A stretch of 6,369 nucleotides of DNA from Nitrospinota bacterium (GTDB taxonomy: Bacteria > Nitrospinota > Nitrospinia > Nitrospinales > VA-1), in the NCBI GenBank assembly GCA_022567815.1, contig JADFGI010000187.1, positions 1 through 6,369 of the forward strand, written 5' to 3'. Below the pieces are notes generated by a model. The model did no database searches. It was not told where the DNA came from and saw nothing but the letters and a program-made list of their open reading frames with translations. Shown one piece after another: positions 1-3,367 of this stretch. A program made the position numbers and the translations under genes. Numbering within the stretch: the stretch's first letter is position 1; every line of letters begins with the position of its first letter.

Positions 1-7
1 TGTGCAA

Positions 8-68
8 AGCGAGCGTCAGCCCTCATGCGTAGCAGGCTTTTCCTCCCCGTGTCACGGGGTTAATAAAA
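8..68 (-). repeat. Hairpin-containing interspersed repeat, copy A
   Basis: Read on the minus strand, this copy has a TTTTATT box, then the 15-nt hairpin CCCCGT-GAC-ACGGGG (45-59), then AGGAAAAG, and finally GACGCTCGCT (8-17). The same order of parts recurs at 1074-1147 and, in reverse, at 2236-2306. The hairpin starts immediately after the stop codon of the minus-strand gene 60-581, and the TTTTATT box overlaps that gene's last codons. No T-run follows the stem on the minus strand, so it is not a classical intrinsic terminator. Its function is unknown; an mRNA 3'-end structure or a REP-like mobile repeat are both possible. Confidence 0.7.
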
Positions 69-581
69 CTTTTGCGCAACTTCCGCTTCCTTGGTCAACT
101 CGCGGTACAAGCGATGGAATTCTTCAGTCGTGAGTTTGGAATCGCGCAAAGCCGCCAACTGGTCCTGTGTGATCGGCGTTTCAGAATTGTCATCCCAGGC
201 GGAAGTGGCAATGGCGACATAGTTTAACGGATTGAGGCGTTGATGGATCAATCCATTGATATCGTCATTGTATTGCAAAGCCAGGTCGATCACCAGGCGG
301 GCGTCTTCGGCGCTCAAACCGCCGCCTATCGCAATATTGGTCGGGGGATGCCCTCCTCTGGGTTTCCAATACTGGATGGTGTGCCGAAGCACTTTTATGG
401 ATTTGGATTTAAGATAACTCCGCAACTCCTTCTTTTTCTTTTTGTGTTTGTGGGCCAACCACATTTCAATAGTGCATATAGTGGTTATGGATGTATCGCA
501 ACTGGCTGGCTCCGAAACGGGGGGCAATGAAATCCCCGCCAGAAGAAAAACCGCCAATAAACTGCAAACTAATTTTTTCAT
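60..581 (-). CDS. Small secreted protein of unknown function
   Basis: This 173-residue protein matches no family I recognise. Residues 1-20 form a typical signal peptide: MKK followed by a hydrophobic core to about L19. The mature protein is therefore probably exported. C28 follows P-A-S and lies well past the hydrophobic core, so a lipoprotein site is unlikely. A very basic run of histidines and lysines (residues 44-51) follows, then a region rich in polar residues. A Gly-rich turn (I85-G88) leads into a helix around residues 89-105. The C-terminal 35 residues look helical and charged. The start is supported by AGGAG ten bases upstream (592-596 on the plus strand). The stop codon lies directly against a 15-nt hairpin, and the last codons (K-F-Y-stop) coincide with the TTTTATT box of that repeat, so the C-terminus may have been changed by the repeat's arrival. 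It is divergent from the YjfB-like gene at 824. Being a real gene is likely; its role is open. Confidence 0.7.
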   Translation of the reverse strand: MKKLVCSLLAVFLLAGISLPPVSEPASCDTSITTICTIEMWLAHKHKKKKKELRSYLKSKSIKVLRHTIQYWKPRGGHPPTNIAIGGGLSAEDARLVIDLALQYNDDINGLIHQRLNPLNYVAIATSAWDDNSETPITQDQLAALRDSKLTTEEFHRLYRELTKEAEVAQKFY

Positions 582-670
582 GAAACCGTCACTCCTGCCG
601 CGTTAATATTCCGCTTTTTTTAAATGTGGCACCGGCTGGAAAGCCTGCGCTACTACCGTTTTATTTTTTC

Positions 671-690
671 CATCTGTGTTCATCTGTGGT
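671..690. repeat. 10-bp direct repeat CATCTGTGTT / CATCTGTGGT
   Basis: Two copies of CATCTGTG lie ten bases apart (671-678 and 681-688). Read on the other strand the motif is CCACAGATG-AACACAGATG. From memory, this string resembles an intergenic repeat that appears in many unrelated environmental bacteria. That recollection is not checked here. Its function is unknown. Confidence 0.55.
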
Positions 691-735
691 TTCAATCAAT
701 CCCTCAAAACAAGGGGTCGCTGGGGTAAAATCATA

Positions 736-752
736 AAAATTCGGGGAATTTT
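736..752. promoter_or_regulatory. Perfect 7-bp inverted repeat upstream of the flagellar-type promoter
   Basis: AAAATTC-GGG-GAATTTT is a perfect palindrome with a 3-nt centre. It ends ten bases before the -35 box of the sigma-28 promoter. It could be an operator for a dimeric regulator or a weak hairpin that ends upstream transcription. The sequence alone does not decide between these. Confidence 0.3.
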
Positions 753-762
753 GACTCCGCCT

Positions 763-789
763 TCAAGTTTTAACTTTTTTTGCCGATAA
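763..789 (+). promoter_or_regulatory. Sigma-28 (FliA) flagellar-class promoter
   Basis: The -35 box TCAAGTTT (763-770) and the -10 box GCCGATAA (782-789) are separated by exactly 11 bases. The enterobacterial FliA consensus is TAAAGTTT-N11-GCCGATAA, so the match is 7/8 and 8/8 with ideal spacing. Transcription would begin near 796, giving a leader of about 28 bases before the ATG at 824. The downstream product belongs to a motility-associated family, which supports the call independently. Confidence 0.85.
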
Positions 790-823
790 GTAATTACGTT
801 TTTTTCTAACTCGAGACCGGATA

Positions 824-1015
824 ATGCCCTCAATAAGTGACGTCAGCGCCGTTTCACCGCAGATTCAAACCGCCGCCACCGGCAAGGCCTATAACGCTCA
901 AAAACAGGAAGGAAAAGCCGCTCTTAAATTGATCGAATCCGCCGTTCAGGTTGCGAAAACAGTCCAATCCAGTGGTCCCAAAGCTACAGGAAACAACATC
1001 GATATCACGGTTTAA
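824..1015 (+). CDS. YjfB-like putative motility protein
   Basis: This 63-residue protein resembles the small YjfB family of putative motility proteins. The features seen are the short length, a central Gln/Lys/Ala-rich amphipathic helix (about residues 21-48, with the AQKQEGKAALKLIESA stretch), and a C-terminus ending G56-NNIDITV. Family members typically end in a similar G-x-NIDxxV motif. There is no signal peptide or membrane segment, so it is cytoplasmic or exported by another route. What the family does is not established; Bacillus subtilis yjfB belongs, to my knowledge, to the sigma-D (sigma-28) motility regulon. Here too a near-perfect sigma-28 promoter lies 34 bases upstream. The ribosome-binding site before this ATG is weak (GAGA-like). 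A hairpin repeat (1074-1147) follows downstream in the same orientation. No other flagellar gene is in the window, so it is a stand-alone member of the flagellar regulon. Confidence 0.75.
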   Translation: MPSISDVSAVSPQIQTAATGKAYNAQKQEGKAALKLIESAVQVAKTVQSSGPKATGNNIDITV

Positions 1016-1073
1016 CCCAGCCCCTAACTCCTCTCGCAAGGGTTTATTTGTAGTTAGATGCCATCAGCCAGTA

Positions 1074-1147
1074 TTTTATTCCCACCAGCCCCACTACGTG
1101 GGGAGGACCCCGTCACACGGGGAGGAAATATTGGGCCGACGCTCGCT
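1074..1147 (+). repeat. Hairpin-containing interspersed repeat, copy B (two hairpins)
   Basis: The order is TTTTATTCCC (1074-1083), hairpin CCCCAC-TAC-GTGGGG (1089-1103), spacer AGGA, hairpin CCCCGT-CAC-ACGGGG (1108-1122), AGGAAA, then TTGGGCC-GACGCTCGCT (1131-1147). Read in reverse, 2236-2306 has the same order with the same loop trinucleotides (TAC then CAC) but different, still perfectly paired, stem bases. The copy lies 58 bases downstream of the YjfB-like gene in that gene's orientation. Confidence 0.8.
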
Positions 1148-1321
1148 CCGTTTGTGATATCCATTCCGTAGCCTTCATGCTCCGAAAGGGTACACGAGCC
1201 CTGTAAGAATATAAAGACACTTTTACACAACCTCTGAAAAATACTGGAGGAAAAATCAGCACGATTCAGGATTCCGCGAGCTATAAACCCATTGCACGGC
1301 GTGAGCAATTTCCCTCTCGCG

Positions 1322-1362
1322 GGAGCGAGCGCCCTGCGCGGAGGAGTCCAGCGTCACGCTGG
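1322..1362 (-). repeat. Hairpin-containing repeat, divergent copy C
   Basis: Read on the minus strand, the hairpin CCAGCG-TGA-CGCTGG (1348-1362) is followed by ACTCCTCCG and then by CGCTCGCTCC (1322-1331). That last 10-mer is also present in copy B (1140-1149). The hairpin begins one base after the stop codon of the LRR gene, much as copy A abuts its gene. An additional CTCGC/GCGAG stem (1316-1329) overlaps the far end. No T-run follows the stem. Confidence 0.6.
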
Positions 1363-1363
1363 T

Positions 1364-1936
1364 TTATTCCACAACCAGGGTTTGCAGGTTCGGGAACGTA
1401 TTGCATTCCTTGAGTATTTTCACCCCTTCCTCGGTCAGGGAATTCCCAAAGATTTCCAGATATTTTAATCCCGTCAAGGTCGGACTCTCCGACAATGCCT
1501 TGGCTCCCTCATTCCCTATTTGATTCTGCGCCAGGTCCAGCGTTTCCAGACTCACCAGGTTAATGGAGTTGGCCAGTTCGCGGGTTCCCTCCGATCCCAC
1601 CTTGTTTTTCCATAAATTGAGCGTGGTCAGATGGGAAAAAACCGGCGATTTTGCAATGGATTTGGCACCTTCATCGCCGATATCATTGCGCTCAAGATGC
1701 AGGACCTTCAACCCGGTGATGAATTTCGATTCCGCCAGAGCTTTGATCCCCTTGTCGGTGATCTCGTTTCGCTCCAGATTCAATTCCTGGAGTCCGGACA
1801 ATTCTTCATTTTGCGCCAGGTATTCCAGCCCGGCGTCGCCGATATACTTGAGCCGAAGGTCAAGGACGGTCCCTTCCCGAATCAGATGTTTTTTAACCAG
1901 AACATCAACGGGATCATCATTAAAAGGTTTCTTCAT
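1364..1936 (-). CDS. Leucine-rich-repeat protein, ribonuclease-inhibitor-like type
   Basis: This 190-residue protein is almost entirely repeats. Six 27-residue units run from residue 22 to 183, with a partial seventh at 184-190. They follow LxxLxLxxNxIxDxGxxxLA, with unit starts at about residues 22, 49, 76, 103, 130 and 157. The spacing is perfectly regular, with no insertion. This is the ribonuclease-inhibitor-type LRR (LRR_6-like), which folds into an alpha/beta horseshoe and usually binds another protein. There is no signal peptide, membrane segment or extra enzymatic domain, so a cytoplasmic binding protein with an unknown partner is the best description. The start is well supported: GAAGGG lies eight bases before the ATG, and a strong sigma-70 promoter lies about 35 bases further upstream. 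It is monocistronic and convergent with the YjfB-like gene, and its stop codon is one base from a 15-nt hairpin. Confidence 0.85.
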   Translation of the reverse strand: MKKPFNDDPVDVLVKKHLIREGTVLDLRLKYIGDAGLEYLAQNEELSGLQELNLERNEITDKGIKALAESKFITGLKVLHLERNDIGDEGAKSIAKSPVFSHLTTLNLWKNKVGSEGTRELANSINLVSLETLDLAQNQIGNEGAKALSESPTLTGLKYLEIFGNSLTEEGVKILKECNTFPNLQTLVVE

Positions 1937-1977
1937 ATAATGGACCCTTCAATTTGGTTTAGGTAGTAAAGCGTTTT

Positions 1978-2005
1978 ATTGTATAAACCTTAACCCGGTT
2001 GTCAA
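1978..2005 (-). promoter_or_regulatory. Sigma-70-type promoter of the LRR gene
   Basis: On the minus strand, a perfect -35 TTGACA (2000-2005) and a -10 TACAAT (1978-1983, 5/6 match) are separated by 16 bases. Transcription would start near 1970, leaving a leader of about 35 bases that carries the GAAGGG ribosome-binding site. Confidence 0.65.
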
Positions 2006-2062
2006 CTGCCAAGGGGAAGGACAGCCGGGCATTTGATAAAATCGGGTTTCCCAATGAACGAC

Positions 2063-2143
2063 CCTGCTACAAGCAGGCAACGTAACGCTGGACCTAATAT
2101 TAACGTGCAACCAGCGTGACGCTGGACCCAGAGTTAACGTGCG
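2063..2143 (+). repeat. Hairpin cluster D with a degenerate 34-bp tandem duplication
   Basis: The hairpin CCTGCT-ACA-AGCAGG (2063-2077) is followed by two tandem units of period 34 (2078-2109 and 2112-2143). They share CGCTGGACC and TTAACGTGC and match at 25 of 32 positions by my alignment. The second unit forms the perfect hairpin CCAGCG-TGA-CGCTGG (2111-2125), the same as in copy C. The first has lost the pairing through A/G changes. Confidence 0.65.
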
Positions 2144-2235
2144 ATGGGTTTTGAGGAATTAGTAGTTTCCCTATAATCCACAAATTTGCTGGGGCTCGTG
2201 AGCGTAGAGTATCCCTTGTATGTTTTCAGGGCCTC

Positions 2236-2306
2236 GCGTAGCGTCAGGCCCAATTTTCTTCCCCGCGTGGCGGGGTCCTCCCCGTGTAACGGGGCAGGGA
2301 ATAAAA
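2236..2306 (-). repeat. Hairpin-containing interspersed repeat, copy E (two hairpins)
   Basis: Read on the minus strand this copy has TTTTATTCCC (2297-2306), hairpin CCCCGT-TAC-ACGGGG (2280-2294), AGGA, hairpin CCCCGC-CAC-GCGGGG (2261-2275), then AAGAAAATTGGGCC and TGACGCTACGC. It aligns with copy B from end to end. A GGGCCT/AGGCCC stem with an 11-nt loop (2229-2251) covers its last part. It lies upstream of the DUF58 gene and points away from it. Confidence 0.8.
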
Positions 2307-2320
2307 CCCACTGGTGGGAT

Positions 2321-2326
2321 TATAAT
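2321..2326 (+). promoter_or_regulatory. Possible -10 element (TATAAT) for the DUF58/BatA unit
   Basis: A perfect TATAAT lies 71 bases before the DUF58 start codon. No TTGACA-like -35 is present at the right distance; the upstream DNA there is the end of repeat copy E. The assignment is weak. Confidence 0.25.
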
Positions 2327-2397
2327 TTGCCAATGCGGACCTGAATATTTAAGATTAAATTAAGGTTCATCTAATATCCTATTCTATAAAAACAATC

Positions 2398-3309
2398 ATG
2401 GAAGAAAAAGACACCTTTTCCTACGATCCCGAAGTTCTTGCCAGAATCTCCGCCCTGAAACTGCGGGCGGTGAATCTTGTCGAGGGACTGTTGTCCGGCA
2501 ACCACCGTAGCCGCCACAAAGGGTCGAGCGTCGAGTTTGCGGAATACAAGGACTATTCGCCCGGTGATGAAATCCGCCATATCGACTGGAAGGTCGTGGG
2601 CAAGACGGATAAATACCATGTGAAGCAGTTCGAGCAATCGACCAACCTGAAATGCACCATCCTTCTCGATTGCAGTGGCTCCATGAGCTATGTTTCCCCA
2701 AACCAGACAGGGATAACAAAAATGGATTACGCCCGGACGCTGGCGGCTTCTCTCGCCTGCCTTCTCTTGAAACAATTCGATGCGGTGGGGCTGACTCTTT
2801 TCAATGACCAGGTGGTTCACCACATTCCTCCACGGTCCAAGACTTCCCACTTACAGCACATCCTGCACGGGCTTTCGACGATTGAACCCAAAGGGATCAC
2901 CCGCATTGACCAGGTGATCGGAACGCTGGTGGAACGTCTGCAAAGCCGTGGAATGCTGATCCTGATTTCGGATTTTTTTACCAGGGAGGGTGATGTCCAT
3001 AAAGATCTCAAGCTCCTCGTATCGAGAGGGCTGGAGGTGATTCTGTTCCATATTCTTCATCCGGACGAGGTATCGCTGCCTTTCGAAGGGGATATTATTT
3101 TTGAATCGCTGGAAGACGATCCTCCAATCAGCCTGGACCCGCAAGACGTGCGCGAGGAATACCAGAAAGCGGTGCAACATCAAATTGAGTCGTTCCGTAG
3201 ACTGTGTCTGGGATTGCGGGTGGATTACGTTTTCCTCGAAACCACAACGCCGCTGGATCAGGCCTTGAGCTACTACCTGCTAAAGCGGCAAAGCTTGACT
3301 AAAGTATGA
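2398..3309 (+). CDS. DUF58 domain protein with VWA-type metal site
   Basis: This 303-residue soluble protein has the full DUF58 signature. The segment 38-64 includes HRSRHKGSSVEFAEY and YSPGDEIRHIDW, which match the classic KG-x-S-x-EF and PGD-x-R-x-IDW motifs. It is followed by a VWA-like fold with a plausible MIDAS metal site: D91-x-S93-x-S95 (DCSGSM), T168 and D192 (LISDFF). No signal peptide or membrane segment is present, so it acts in the cytoplasm. DUF58 proteins usually work with a MoxR-type AAA+ ATPase and BatA-like VWA membrane proteins, in roles tied to envelope integrity, stress or complex assembly; the exact target is unknown. The BatA-type gene follows 58 bases downstream on the same strand, suggesting one operon, but no moxR lies upstream. 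The ATG at 2398 is the first in frame after a stop at 2356. It has no clear Shine-Dalgarno sequence, but the N-terminus has the usual family form. Confidence 0.92.
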   Translation: MEEKDTFSYDPEVLARISALKLRAVNLVEGLLSGNHRSRHKGSSVEFAEYKDYSPGDEIRHIDWKVVGKTDKYHVKQFEQSTNLKCTILLDCSGSMSYVSPNQTGITKMDYARTLAASLACLLLKQFDAVGLTLFNDQVVHHIPPRSKTSHLQHILHGLSTIEPKGITRIDQVIGTLVERLQSRGMLILISDFFTREGDVHKDLKLLVSRGLEVILFHILHPDEVSLPFEGDIIFESLEDDPPISLDPQDVREEYQKAVQHQIESFRRLCLGLRVDYVFLETTTPLDQALSYYLLKRQSLTKV

Positions 3310-3339
3310 AGACCCATATTCAGTCGAGGAGAAAAAATT

Positions 3340-3362
3340 ACCTCTTTACTTGCCAGAGAGGT
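3340..3362 (+). promoter_or_regulatory. Possible hairpin masking the BatA ribosome-binding site
   Basis: ACCTCT (3340-3345) is complementary to AGAGGT (3357-3362), with an 11-nt loop. The latter is the core of the Shine-Dalgarno sequence (GAGGTGA) five bases before the start codon of the BatA-type gene. An upstream GAGG (3326-3329) could instead pair with the CCTC strand, freeing the site. The stem is short, so a regulatory role is speculative. Confidence 0.3.
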
Positions 3363-3367
3363 GAGCT

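Larger units (their letters stand above)
582..823. other. Divergent intergenic region
   Basis: This stretch separates two divergently transcribed genes. It holds the ribosome-binding site of the minus-strand gene (592-596), a small GGCT-GGAA-AGCC stem-loop (634-645), a CATCTGTG direct repeat (671-690), a 7-bp inverted repeat (736-752) and the sigma-28 promoter (763-789). I see no convincing sigma-70 promoter for the minus-strand gene. Confidence 0.6.
1016..1363. other. Gene-free convergent intergenic region rich in hairpins
   Basis: No convincing gene lies here; the open frames present lack family resemblance and ribosome-binding sites. The region holds a weak AACCC/GGGTT stem just after the YjfB-like stop (1014-1044), repeat copy B (1074-1147), an ATTGC/GCAAT stem (1291-1309), a CTCGC-GGGA-GCGAG stem (1316-1329) and the start of repeat copy C. 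The part from about 1150 to 1290 shows nothing I can name. Confidence 0.6.
1937..2397. other. Gene-free divergent intergenic region with promoters and repeats
   Basis: This 461-base stretch has no supportable gene. It contains the LRR promoter (1978-2005, minus), repeat cluster D (2063-2143), repeat copy E (2236-2306), a CCCAC-TG-GTGGG mini-palindrome (2307-2318) and the presumed promoter region of the DUF58/BatA unit. Minor palindromes such as GCTC-GT-GAGC (2194-2203) are also present. Confidence 0.65.

Noticed and set aside
240..530. Plus-strand open frame opposite the secreted-protein gene
   Set aside because: It is antisense to a gene with a signal peptide and a ribosome-binding site, and its product shows no recognisable domain.
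627..645. TGGCAC as a possible sigma-54 -24 element
   Set aside because: No TTGC-like -12 element follows at the required spacing.
1054..1308. Minus-strand open frame in the hairpin-rich intergenic region
   Set aside because: It runs across repeat copy B and is full of translated repeat sequence. It has no family resemblance and no clear ribosome-binding site.
1563..1966. Plus-strand open frames opposite the LRR gene
   Set aside because: They are antisense shadows of the regular repeats of a well-supported gene.
2149..2177. TATAAT at 2172-2177 with TTTTGA upstream as a promoter
   Set aside because: The -35 match is poor, and a copy of repeat E lies between it and the next gene, so a functional link is not convincing.
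45..2294. The hairpins as rho-independent terminators
   Set aside because: None is followed by a T-run in the direction of the adjacent gene, and several lie upstream of or between genes.
1074..2306. The repeated hairpins as a CRISPR array or as ends of an insertion sequence
   Set aside because: Spacing is irregular, copies occur in both orientations, there are no unique spacers of constant length, and no transposase lies between copies.
2371..3183. Several minus-strand open frames opposite the DUF58 gene
   Set aside because: The plus strand encodes an unmistakable DUF58 protein over the same stretch; these frames show no motif.
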